Source: Gammaproteobacteria bacterium | GTDB taxonomy: Bacteria > Pseudomonadota > Gammaproteobacteria > Pseudomonadales > Balneatricaceae | DNA length: 36,030 bases | Assembly: GCA_024230095.1 (NCBI GenBank) | Contig: JAAERS010000319.1 | Coordinates: 1-36,030 of the forward strand | Reading direction: 5' to 3' | In this document: one piece after another, positions 16,677 through 25,167 of the stretch | How the letters are laid out: every line of letters begins with the position of its first letter | Numbering within the stretch: the stretch's first letter is position 1 | Made by a program: the position numbers and the translations under genes | Notes under the pieces: model-generated | Seen by the model: only the letters and a program-made list of their open reading frames with translations | The model's database searches: none | What the model was told of the DNA's origin: nothing

Positions 16677-16958
16677 ATGTTGTCCACCTACACGCACCAC
16701 GCCAAAGAGCGCAGTCAGCAGCGCGCCATTAAACCTTTAGAAACCGAATTGTTACTCATGTACGGCGAACAGCGCTATCTCGGTGATGGCATGAATTACT
16801 GGGTGTTGGGCAAAAAGGGCATGAAACGCCTGAAACGGGATGTAAAAAAACTCATTCAACATCTGGATCAATTGCAGAATCGATTTGTGGTTGATACAGA
16901 AGACGGTGTCATTATCACCGTGGGGCACCAATATAAGCGTCCTAAAATTCACATTTAA
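16677..16958 (+). CDS. Small DUF4258-like protein (copy D)
   Basis: A 93-residue basic protein. It has an N-terminal HHAKERSQQRAI block, like the H-x-x-x-R-x-x-x-R motif of DUF4258-type small proteins, then ELLLMYG, YWVLGKKG, an amphipathic helix and a final VDTEDGVIITVGHQYKR. It has a paralogue at 23971 that shares the ELL-YG, YW--G and DGGV---G positions and also the 5' leader around the ribosome-binding site. AGGAGA at 16665-16670 supports ATG 16677. Some relatives are annotated as possible toxins, but no antitoxin partner is visible. Function unknown. Confidence 0.7.
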   Translation: MLSTYTHHAKERSQQRAIKPLETELLLMYGEQRYLGDGMNYWVLGKKGMKRLKRDVKKLIQHLDQLQNRFVVDTEDGVIITVGHQYKRPKIHI

Positions 16959-17076
16959 TTTGCTTAGATCAAGGCCTACGGTATTGAGGAAGTTTTCCTA
17001 TATAAGTGGGCAGTTATAACACTGCTAATGTGGGCGGCTATTTTTATAGGATACGGTTTTACCAAGGTAGGTAGTT

Positions 17077-20000
17077 ATGTTTCAACAACTGTGGGCTGTG
17101 CCCAAGGCACAACTAGTCATAGGCCTTATGACGTTATTATTAACGGCGTCAATCCACGCCAAAGATGCGGTGGATGATCTGCACGTTGCACAGCTATCAA
17201 GGCCTGATCAGGGCGGCAAGCCAGCGGTTTGTGTGAATTTAAATTACCAGATAAATGGGAGTCACTCACACATAGAAGATTATGTGCGCTTGGAGTCTGC
17301 CAGCGTAAAACTGGCAACGATTAAAACCAAACACAACGTGTCGATGCAACTGCGTGATAACCAGCTTTGCTTGGGCCAACTAAAACATGGGCGTTACTAT
17401 TTGCTCACTCTCAGGGACGGTTTGCCGCTGGAAAATGATCAGTATTTGGAAGAGGACTATCGCTACCGGTTTTATGTGCAAGACCGTAAGCCAAAGGTCA
17501 GCTTTCAAACGGCGACCTTTGTCCTGCCAACCAACGAATCCCCATTAGTGCCGGTTAAAGTTGTGAACTTCGATGAAATCGATGTGCAGGTATACCGGCT
17601 TTCACCAGAGCAAGTTCAGCAACGCATGATTAGCGAACGCTTCTTTGAATCATTAAGGGGTTACGATTTCACATATTGGCGCAAACACGTGCAGTTAATT
17701 GGTGAAACCAAGGTTCAGTTAGATACGGACAAAAACGTTGAAAAAACGTTTAACCTAGACCTATCTGAAGTGATGGCCAACCAACTCCCAGGTGCCTATT
17801 TCATTACCATCCCTACCAGCCAGAGTAAGTGGGATCACTGGCCTATACAAAGGCTTATCTATACCGATACGGGGCTAGCTAGCTTACAAGGTCTCGATGG
17901 TTTGCACGTTTATGCCCGCTCATATCAAACCGCTGAACCAAAACAAGGAATTGAACTGGCCTTAATGGGGCGGAATCATGATGTGCTTGATACAGCCACT
18001 ACTAATGCGATGGGCAAGGTGGTATTTAGCGGCCCACTTATGCAAGGTAAGCATGGCCATGAACCGGCACAGGTGCGTTATCTCAGCGACAGTGGTGACT
18101 ATGCCGTGCTTAACCTCACTGGCCCAAAGCTGGATGTTTCCGATAGGCCCGTGGCTGGTGCTGCTGCACTGCAAATGCTGAATGCCTATTTGTTTTCTGA
18201 GCGTGGCGTTTACCGCTTGGGCGAGCCTATTGTGATTACAGGTTTGGTGAGGGACAAGCACCTTAAAGCCATTGCCCATATGCCACTGATCTTGAGAGTT
18301 GTGCGCCCCAATGGTGATGTGGCTCTGACCAAACGCATTACCCAGTTAACCCATGGTGGTTTCCAAGAGCGTATGCTGGTGCCTACTAGTGGCCGGACGG
18401 GCCAGTGGGAGGTGGAGCTAGCCATGGCGTCAGACCAACCAGCACTTGGTTCAATGACGTTTGAAGTAGCTGATTATGTACCTGAAACAATCAAGGTTGA
18501 ATTGTCTAGAACCGATGATGTATATATTAATGACCCCTTTAAAATCAACCTGAAAAGTGACTATCTGTATGGTGCTGCAGCGGAAGATTTAGTGGTTGAA
18601 GGTAGTGTGGCTGTGGCGCAAAATCGCCGTCTGTTTGGACAATTCAAAGATTATGTTTTTGGCTCCCAAGAGGACTTTAAAACTGATTTGTCACTGTTGG
18701 AAGAGGTGAAAACCAACCAAGATGGCCGTGCAGAAGTGGTGCTCCCCAGCAATTTGTTGGAGCGCAAATGGCAACAGCATGCCTTGCAGCTAAATGTGCG
18801 CCTAAAGGTAATTGAACCAAGTGGTCGGCCGGCTACTCGCGCCCTCACGCTGCCTGCGCTGCAGTTTCCATCCTGGGTGGGCATCAAGGCGCCAGCCAAC
18901 TACCCAGTTTATGATCGTAAAAAACCGGTCATTTTTAATGTGACCGCCATTACCGATACCCAAGAGCGAATACCTGACGCTAAACTGCGTTATCAGTTGA
19001 TTAAAGAGGATTGGGACTACCACTGGTATTACAACAACAACCGTTGGCAGTACCGGGTGAACAAGTTTGATGATGAAATGGTAACTAAGGGCAACCTTGC
19101 TACTAACAATGAGGGCTTGGCATCTATTGATTTGGGAACGCTCAATTGGGGGCGTTACCGCCTAGAAGTAATCAACAGCCAAAGTGGCCAAACTACTCAA
19201 CTGGCCTTTAGAAACGGTTGGTGGAATGCCGATGGCTCCCAATCAGCCATGCCTGATAACGTAAAACTAGCACCCTCTCAAAAGTCCATAGAGGTTGGCG
19301 ATGCATTTAGTGTAAAGGTAGAAGCCCCCTATGCAGGCAAACTGCATTTAGTGGTAGCCAATGATCAAGTGATTGAAGAGCAGATTGTTGCATTGCCCCA
19401 AGGCGCGACTGAAATCAACCTGATAGCCAAAGAGACATGGGGCCAGGGGGCCTACCTACTTGCTAGCGTGTACCGCCCTGGTCAAGATCATGTGGGCCCA
19501 GCGAGGGCGATTGGTATCAACTACGTGAAGCTTAATCGTCCAGAACTGCACGGGCAGGTTAGTATTGAGGCACCGAAAATCGTGAAGCCCAATGAACCAG
19601 TCGCAATTAAACTGGCCACAGATTTGCCTAAAGGCAGCCAAGTAATGCTAGCGGCAGTTGATGAAGGGATCTTGCAACTGACACGTTATGATAGCCCTAA
19701 CCCAGCTCAATGGTTCTTACAAAAACGCCGGTTGGGTGTGTCTTTGCGAGACCTGTATGGCCACCTGATACAGCAAAAACAAGGAGAAGTGATACGCATG
19801 CACTTTGGTGGTGATGGTGACACAGGCGCGCCCACCGCACCACCTATGGATACCTTTGTAAAGCCCGTAGCCTTAGTCAGCAAACTAGTGGCGGTGGATG
19901 CGGCAGGCAGTGCCACTATTGAATTGGATTTCCCCCAGTTTAATGGACAGGTGCGCCTAATGGCTGTGGCTTTTGACGATATGGCTATGGCGGCATCTGA

Positions 20001-21834
20001 TGGTTCCATGATGGTCCGTAACCCTATTGTGGTGCAGCCCACTTTACCGCGGTTCTTGGCTTTGAACGATACAGCTGAAATGGGCCTGAGTTTACATAAT
20101 ATAGAACTGCCCGAAACGGATGTTACTCTGCAATGGCAAGTGTCCAGCGGCCTCAAACTCGATCAAAGCGTCACCAAGGTGCGGCTAGCCAAAGACCAAC
20201 GAAAAGACATTAGTATTATGCTAACTGCCCTGCAACCAGGAACAAACAATGTCACCTTAACGGTCTTGGTAGAAGGCAAAACACCACAAGTGCATCACTG
20301 GGACATGACGGTGGTGTTCAATCGTTTTGTAGAAACCCGTACTCAACAAGTGTTTGCTGAAGCGGGTGAGAGAAAAGTGCTAATGAGCTTAGTAGGCGAC
20401 CTTGAAGAGCCAAGTCGGCGCTTGAGTTTAGTAGCCACAGACCAACCAAATGTGCCAGCCAAGTGGTTGGCAGACTCTTTGAGTCGTTACCCGTTTGGAT
20501 GCTTAGAGCAGACCACCAGTAAAGCTTGGCCCATGCTTATGTTGGATGAAAAACGTGATGGCATCAATACAGACAAACGCAACCAGCGCATCAGCCAAGC
20601 CATAGGTCACTTGGCCACCATGCAACTGCATGATGGCAGTTTTAGCCTTTGGCGCGGTGGCCGTTATCGCCAAGAGTGGTTGAGCATGTATGCTACCGAG
20701 TTCTTGATGGAGGCCGAATCTAGGGGCCACCCAGTGCCATCATCGATGCTCAAACAAGCACAGAACTATGTGAATAACTATTCGGGGAGCAACCAGTCTG
20801 CTTTAGCTTACGCGTATTATTTGCAAGCTAGACAAAATCAACTGGATCCTGGAGATCTGCGTTACTTCGCACGCAAAGCAGTGCGTTCAAATTATCGGCC
20901 TCAGATTTATGTTCACCTGATTCAAGCTGCTGATATGTTGGGTCAATCCCAACTTATTAAACCCTTAGTGGATGCTAGTGATCACAATGGTGATAGGCAT
21001 TGGAGTCGCCGGGACTACGGCACTGAAATCCGAGATAAAGCCATGGCGACCCGTGCCATGTTGTCACTTAGTTATGTTACAAGTGAACAGCAACAGGCTG
21101 CGTTTGAGTCCGTTCAAAAGCTATTTCAACAAGCCCAAGAAGCACGTTGGTTGAGCACTCAGGAAAAAGCTTGGCTGTTACGTTTGGCCGACGCCCTAGG
21201 TGAAACGAAGGTGCTTTCTGGTCAGCAAGCTATTAGTTTGGATTTTCAGGATATGTTGCTAGGCGAAGCGGTTGATTACCTTGTGGAGCAAAATAATGTC
21301 AGCAGCTTTAAAAATAAATCACAGCAGCCCATGTACTTATCGTTTACCGCCACGGGTATTAACAAGAAATTGAGCGATAGCCAAGGCTATAACGGCATGG
21401 CCCTGCAAACTCATTATTACGATCTGCAAACTGGGCTGGAAATACAACTGGATGAGGTGCCAATCGGCACGGAAGTGCTGGTGCGCCATAAAATCACGCT
21501 TGGTAATGATCGTGATGTCGAGCTCTCCCTAGAGGCCCCGTTACCTGCAGGCTTTGAGTTGGAAATACCACGCTTATCTGGTGAGCGCCCAGAAGTGAGT
21601 CGTTTAAAGCACACCGCGCCGACTTTTCAGGAGTTCCGCGACGATCGCTATTTGGCCGCATGGAGCCTAAAAAGAGGCAAGCGTAGCCTCAATAAAGGTG
21701 ACTCGACCATTGCCTACGTGATGCGGGCCATAACGTCAGGCAAGTTTTTGGTGCCAGCGGCTCGCATAGAAGACATGTATCGGCCCCTTTACCGAGCCAA
21801 TACGGCGGAACGCTATGTAACCATTCACAAATAG
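17077..21834 (+). CDS. yfhM: Bacterial alpha-2-macroglobulin (YfhM/ECAM type)
   Basis: A 1585-residue periplasmic protease trap. A signal peptide spans about residues 1-28 (LTASIHA then KDAV). MG-type beta domains fill the N-terminal two thirds, and a complement-like A2M segment (FNGQVRLMAVAFDD) lies near residue 970. The thioester CLEQ is at 1142-1145 in PFGCLEQTTSKAWPML, followed by the helical thioester domain and a C-terminal receptor-like domain. The thioester would covalently capture attacking proteases. The E. coli homologue is a lipoprotein, but no lipobox Cys is seen here, so this form may be free in the periplasm. It overlaps or nearly abuts pbpC, the usual partner, which would repair peptidoglycan during the same attack. 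Confidence 0.95.
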   Translation: MFQQLWAVPKAQLVIGLMTLLLTASIHAKDAVDDLHVAQLSRPDQGGKPAVCVNLNYQINGSHSHIEDYVRLESASVKLATIKTKHNVSMQLRDNQLCLGQLKHGRYYLLTLRDGLPLENDQYLEEDYRYRFYVQDRKPKVSFQTATFVLPTNESPLVPVKVVNFDEIDVQVYRLSPEQVQQRMISERFFESLRGYDFTYWRKHVQLIGETKVQLDTDKNVEKTFNLDLSEVMANQLPGAYFITIPTSQSKWDHWPIQRLIYTDTGLASLQGLDGLHVYARSYQTAEPKQGIELALMGRNHDVLDTATTNAMGKVVFSGPLMQGKHGHEPAQVRYLSDSGDYAVLNLTGPKLDVSDRPVAGAAALQMLNAYLFSERGVYRLGEPIVITGLVRDKHLKAIAHMPLILRVVRPNGDVALTKRITQLTHGGFQERMLVPTSGRTGQWEVELAMASDQPALGSMTFEVADYVPETIKVELSRTDDVYINDPFKINLKSDYLYGAAAEDLVVEGSVAVAQNRRLFGQFKDYVFGSQEDFKTDLSLLEEVKTNQDGRAEVVLPSNLLERKWQQHALQLNVRLKVIEPSGRPATRALTLPALQFPSWVGIKAPANYPVYDRKKPVIFNVTAITDTQERIPDAKLRYQLIKEDWDYHWYYNNNRWQYRVNKFDDEMVTKGNLATNNEGLASIDLGTLNWGRYRLEVINSQSGQTTQLAFRNGWWNADGSQSAMPDNVKLAPSQKSIEVGDAFSVKVEAPYAGKLHLVVANDQVIEEQIVALPQGATEINLIAKETWGQGAYLLASVYRPGQDHVGPARAIGINYVKLNRPELHGQVSIEAPKIVKPNEPVAIKLATDLPKGSQVMLAAVDEGILQLTRYDSPNPAQWFLQKRRLGVSLRDLYGHLIQQKQGEVIRMHFGGDGDTGAPTAPPMDTFVKPVALVSKLVAVDAAGSATIELDFPQFNGQVRLMAVAFDDMAMAASDGSMMVRNPIVVQPTLPRFLALNDTAEMGLSLHNIELPETDVTLQWQVSSGLKLDQSVTKVRLAKDQRKDISIMLTALQPGTNNVTLTVLVEGKTPQVHHWDMTVVFNRFVETRTQQVFAEAGERKVLMSLVGDLEEPSRRLSLVATDQPNVPAKWLADSLSRYPFGCLEQTTSKAWPMLMLDEKRDGINTDKRNQRISQAIGHLATMQLHDGSFSLWRGGRYRQEWLSMYATEFLMEAESRGHPVPSSMLKQAQNYVNNYSGSNQSALAYAYYLQARQNQLDPGDLRYFARKAVRSNYRPQIYVHLIQAADMLGQSQLIKPLVDASDHNGDRHWSRRDYGTEIRDKAMATRAMLSLSYVTSEQQQAAFESVQKLFQQAQEARWLSTQEKAWLLRLADALGETKVLSGQQAISLDFQDMLLGEAVDYLVEQNNVSSFKNKSQQPMYLSFTATGINKKLSDSQGYNGMALQTHYYDLQTGLEIQLDEVPIGTEVLVRHKITLGNDRDVELSLEAPLPAGFELEIPRLSGERPEVSRLKHTAPTFQEFRDDRYLAAWSLKRGKRSLNKGDSTIAYVMRAITSGKFLVPAARIEDMYRPLYRANTAERYVTIHK

Positions 21835-21848
21835 TGGGTGGCAAGAAA

Positions 21849-23864
21849 ATGTTTATGTGGCTTCAGAAAAGTTTCCTAGGAAATTTCTTCTTTGTGACCT
21901 TGGCACTTGGTATCTGGTTGTGGGGCTGGCTGCACGCTTACGTGGGGCCGGTGGACCACACTAGGCTGTCTTATTCTACCTACTTGCTGGATGATCAGGG
22001 TGACCTGTTGCATGTGTTATTGGCAAAGGACGAACGCCTGCGCATTAAAACCACTCAAGCTGATGTGGATGGTCATTATCTCAACCTGCTATTAGCCTAT
22101 GAAGACCAACGTTTCTGGCAACATAGTGGAGTAGATTGGTTAGCTATGCTGCGCGCCATGGTGCAACTGGCCGCTAATGGCCGTGTGGTATCGGGTGCTT
22201 CAACCCTCACCATGCAAGCCGTACGCCTGATGGAACCCAAGCCAAGAACTATTTTCAGCAAGTTAGACCAGATGCGCAAAGCGATCGCCCTTGAGCACCA
22301 ATTTAGCAAAACCGAAATTCTACAAAAATACCTTACCTTGGCCCCCTTTGGCGGCAATGTAGAAGGTGTGAACGCAGCCAGTCTGGTGTGGTTCAACAAG
22401 TGGCCACAAGACTTAACTCCTGCGCAAGCAGCGTTGTTAGTAGCACTGCCCCAATCCCCCGAATCCAGACGACCTGACCGATTTCCCAATAGGGCCAAGC
22501 AGGCAAGAACCAGCGTGCTAAACCGTGTCTTGGAAAAGGGCATTATTAATGCCGATTACCTCGACACAGCCAACCTTTCTCCTATACCAACTAAGCAAAA
22601 TAAACTCGCTAAATTAGCACCTCATTTAGCTTGGTATAGTCACAACAATAGCGCAACTACAAACCAAATTGGCGGCAAGAGTAACCCCAACACCAGCATT
22701 GATGCCGATTTGCAAATTCGCTTAACCAATTTAGCTACAAACCAGCAACTCGCAGTGGGGCTAAATATGGCCCTGCTTGTTGTGGACAATCAAACAGGTG
22801 CAGTAAAAGCCTATATAGGTAGCCAAGACTACTTAGATTTTAATCGACACGGTGCGGTGAACTATATCCATGCTATTCGCTCACCAGGCTCAACCCTAAA
22901 ACCATTTGTTTATGGCCTGGCCCAAGCCTATGGCTTGGTTCATTTCAATACCATTATTGACGATGGTGAAACCAATATTGGTGGTTATCGGCCTAAGAAT
23001 TTATCCAAAACCTTCCACGGTGAAATTACCCTGGCAGAAGCCCTGCAGAGATCATTGAACGTACCCGCGGTAAAAGTCATGCATCGTTATGGTCCAGATC
23101 GATTTGTGGGCCAGCTGGCGGCGGCGGGCATACCACTACAAAACGCCCATGGCCTCCCCGTAGCTCTGGGCGGCGCTGGTATTAGCCTGTATGAACTCGT
23201 GCAGCTCTATACGGCGTTGGGGAATCAGGGCCTTGTGCAAACAATTACCCCCCATAAGCCAACTAACACCGCCTCAATCCGCCTTTTGCCAGCCACAACA
23301 GTCGCTCAATTAAACTGGATATTGGGCAACAATAAAGGGGCAGCGGGGCGTTTGCATGGCCGCCATGGTCAGCAAGCTATAGCCTATAAGACCGGCACCG
23401 GCCCTGGCGGCAGCGATGCCTTAGCGCTAGGCACTAATGGCCGCTATACCTTTGGCGTTTGGGTGGGCACTCCCGATGGCTCTCATGTAGCAGGTAACAC
23501 AGGCCTAAGTGCTGCCGTGCCGATTATGAATCAGGTAATCGATCAGTTGCCGCAAGGTAACCTAATAACACAACCCATCAGTACAGCGCCATTGGCCCTT
23601 ACCAGCTTTGAAAAACGTCACAACGACCTAAATGTACGCTACCCCGTGACAGGTAGTATTGTGCATTTAAAGCGCAATGGACTGCGGATGCCCTTAGACA
23701 TAGAAAACGCAGACTATCCCATTTGGGTAAGCCTCAATGGCCAGAGTATGCAGCAAATAACCACCCCTAACACCAGCCTAACATTGACCGAAAAAGGCGG
23801 CTACAAGCTCACCATTGTCGACAACAAATACCAATCAGCTGTCATTAGCTTCTATGTAGAATAA
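21849..23864 (+). CDS. pbpC: Penicillin-binding protein 1C (transglycosylase/transpeptidase)
   Basis: A bifunctional murein synthase of 671 residues anchored by an N-terminal membrane helix (about 8-30). The GT51 domain has the catalytic Glu85 in EDQRFWQHSG and the later EHQFSKTEILQKYL block. The transpeptidase domain has S348xxK351 (STLK), S402LN404 and K514TG516. A short C-terminal beta domain (BiPBP_C type) follows. The total is shorter than the roughly 770 residues of E. coli PbpC. ATG 21849 is preferred; GTG 21834, overlapping the yfhM stop, would add five residues. Coupling to yfhM is the widespread pattern in proteobacteria. Confidence 0.95.
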   Translation: MFMWLQKSFLGNFFFVTLALGIWLWGWLHAYVGPVDHTRLSYSTYLLDDQGDLLHVLLAKDERLRIKTTQADVDGHYLNLLLAYEDQRFWQHSGVDWLAMLRAMVQLAANGRVVSGASTLTMQAVRLMEPKPRTIFSKLDQMRKAIALEHQFSKTEILQKYLTLAPFGGNVEGVNAASLVWFNKWPQDLTPAQAALLVALPQSPESRRPDRFPNRAKQARTSVLNRVLEKGIINADYLDTANLSPIPTKQNKLAKLAPHLAWYSHNNSATTNQIGGKSNPNTSIDADLQIRLTNLATNQQLAVGLNMALLVVDNQTGAVKAYIGSQDYLDFNRHGAVNYIHAIRSPGSTLKPFVYGLAQAYGLVHFNTIIDDGETNIGGYRPKNLSKTFHGEITLAEALQRSLNVPAVKVMHRYGPDRFVGQLAAAGIPLQNAHGLPVALGGAGISLYELVQLYTALGNQGLVQTITPHKPTNTASIRLLPATTVAQLNWILGNNKGAAGRLHGRHGQQAIAYKTGTGPGGSDALALGTNGRYTFGVWVGTPDGSHVAGNTGLSAAVPIMNQVIDQLPQGNLITQPISTAPLALTSFEKRHNDLNVRYPVTGSIVHLKRNGLRMPLDIENADYPIWVSLNGQSMQQITTPNTSLTLTEKGGYKLTIVDNKYQSAVISFYVE

Positions 23865-23970
23865 AGACCGTGAGCATCTTCACGATCTTCCATTTTGTTT
23901 GGCTAATTGCTCCCAGTTCTGTGGACCATTTTAAGGTTTAATAAAGGGCATAAGTAAGAGGAGGACATCC

Positions 23971-24237
23971 ATGTTGACACAAAACCTAATCAACCTAAAA
24001 AGCTTAGACGACGTATCAAACGATTCGGTTACCGTTTCCGAATTGCTTATGGCTTATGGCGACTGCATACCCATTGGCGAAGAAAAGTGCTACTGGAGTA
24101 TTGGCCAGGCCGGCGTTGGGCAACTACAAAGCTCGTTGAGTCATATGCAACTGCAACTGGATTGGCTAAAGACGTTATATTTGATTAGTAGTGCGGATGG
24201 CGGAGTGGTGAGTATCGGGGTTCGGCAGTTTTTTTGA
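23971..24237 (+). CDS. Small protein, divergent paralogue of 16677 (copy D')
   Basis: An 88-residue protein with a strong ribosome-binding site (GAGGAGG ending at 23964). From ELLMAYG onward it aligns with the 16677 protein (YW-IG, then SSADGGVVSIG at the end). Its N-terminus has lost the HHAKERSQQR block and most basic residues, so if that block is the active part this copy has a changed role. The 25 or so bases before the start also match the other copy. It lies between pbpC and a decayed thioesterase. Function unknown. Confidence 0.65.
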   Translation: MLTQNLINLKSLDDVSNDSVTVSELLMAYGDCIPIGEEKCYWSIGQAGVGQLQSSLSHMQLQLDWLKTLYLISSADGGVVSIGVRQFF

Positions 24238-24305
24238 TCTCGATTCAAAAACCCATTATTTAGGAATAATTCTTATATTTTTCCTCTGAAATTTTACGAG
24301 TGATG

Positions 24306-24528
24306 TGATTAGTTTAGGGGATAGTTAAACTGGCCCGGCACGGTGGAAATGGGTACTCGTGTTGAGCGGATTGGTAATAGCTCAGTCAGCCTTTTTTAGG
24401 GTTTTTTTCAGAATGATCGCTGTGTCGCTAGGGCCGAGAGAGTTATTGTGCAGATGAATGAATTGACACGTAAATCCCTTCCATTAACGGTGTACTGTAG
24501 AGAAGTTTTGAGACAAACGGCGATTTAA
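24306..24528 (+). pseudogene. Decayed hotdog thioesterase (copy T')
   Basis: From 24328 the frame reads NWPGTVEMGTRVERIGNSSV, closely matching residues 72-91 of the intact thioesterase at 15984. A TAG stop then appears where the intact gene has CAA (Gln). The same frame continues with RCVARAERVIVQMNELTRKS, matching its C-terminus, and stops at TAA 24526-24528. Upstream, 24306-24327 still resembles the intact DNA but with insertions that break the frame. The first half of the gene is missing. The 3' flank (to about 24602) also matches that of the intact gene. It is therefore a non-functional remnant of a duplication or of a second thioesterase. Confidence 0.85.
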
Positions 24529-24790
24529 ACTTAGTCCGGGCTTATGTGGCGCGTTGAAAGCATAATCAACCGGCCATTTATCTGACATTCATTGCCTCTT
24601 TGCTCGTGTTTTGTTTTGTTATGGGCCGAAACTTGGGCTGACTAAAAATATTTTCATACATCAAATCAAGTCCCTAAACTCATTCCCATGATGCCTTTTT
24701 GGTTCATTGTTGAGGATGAATATCATCATTTTACTGGTTGTACCAGCACTTCTATAGGCTAAGGCAGATCCAAATCAATAGGGCGAGTGT
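24529..24790. other. Intergenic stretch without a recognised gene
   Basis: The first 75 bases are the decayed 3' flank shared with the thioesterase at 15984. The rest up to the box promoter at about 24800 holds no open frame with a ribosome-binding site and no clear hairpin terminator. It is AT-rich and looks like eroded DNA. Confidence 0.5.
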
Positions 24791-24801
24791 TAATCGGAAA
24801 A

Positions 24802-24815
24802 TGCAATATCATGCA
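24802..24815. promoter_or_regulatory. Putative BoxR operator TGCA-N6-TGCA
   Basis: TGCA at 24802-24805 and TGCA at 24812-24815 are separated by exactly six bases, the form I recall for the BoxR operator of Azoarcus. The second copy abuts the -35 element TTGACA (24816-24821). A third TGCA (24846-24849) overlaps the end of the -10. A boxR gene is in the same cluster, so repression here and release by benzoyl-CoA is the natural reading. Confidence 0.65.
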
Positions 24816-24846
24816 TTGACACCACTTTCTTCAGCGGTATTATAAT
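24816..24846 (+). promoter_or_regulatory. Sigma-70 promoter of the box cluster
   Basis: A perfect TTGACA at 24816-24821 is followed by TATTATAAT at 24838-24846. TATTAT gives a 16-base spacer and TATAAT a 19-base spacer. This is the best sigma-70 promoter seen in the window. It directs transcription toward the benzoate-CoA ligase, leaving a leader of about 310 bases. Confidence 0.7.
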
Positions 24847-24942
24847 GCATAATGTGTGAATAAATGATGTTCATATGGTTTGGCGTTAGTTGCATAGCTG
24901 CCTTCCTTAGCTGTCCAATAATCAGTTAGTTCTATTGTTCAG

Positions 24943-25010
24943 AGTAAGTACATTTCGCTTTGATCTTACTTGGGATTAAGCAGAAATTTTTGATAGCGCG
25001 CTATCTGCTT
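24943..25010 (+). other. Structured leader upstream of the ligase gene
   Basis: Two inverted repeats lie in the transcribed leader: AGTAAG (24943-24948) with CTTACT (24965-24970), and AAGCAGA (24978-24984) with TCTGCTT (25004-25010). The second encloses a perfect 14-base palindrome, GATAGCGCGCTATC, at 24992-25005. No T-run follows. It matches no riboswitch class I can recognise; the palindrome could instead be a protein-binding site. Confidence 0.35.
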
Positions 25011-25167
25011 GGGAAAGCGATCTTCTTAGTAATAGCCAACAGCCAAACATTACTGGTAAAGAAAACGTCTCAGTTTCCCCTACCCAACGGAGAAATGCCG
25101 GTTACGCGCGGATAACAGAATAAAAACTAACAAAATAGTTAATAAATATAAAAAAAGGAAGATGGAG

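Noticed and set aside
16959-17076. Promoter of yfhM
   Set aside because: TATA-like hexamers are present but none has a credible -35 at 16-18 bases, so no call is made.
23866-23887. Terminator hairpin after pbpC
   Set aside because: Only five base pairs (CGTGA/TCACG) and no proper T-run follow.
24864-24929. 21-residue hydrophobic leader peptide in the box leader
   Set aside because: It lacks a ribosome-binding site and shows no run of regulatory codons.
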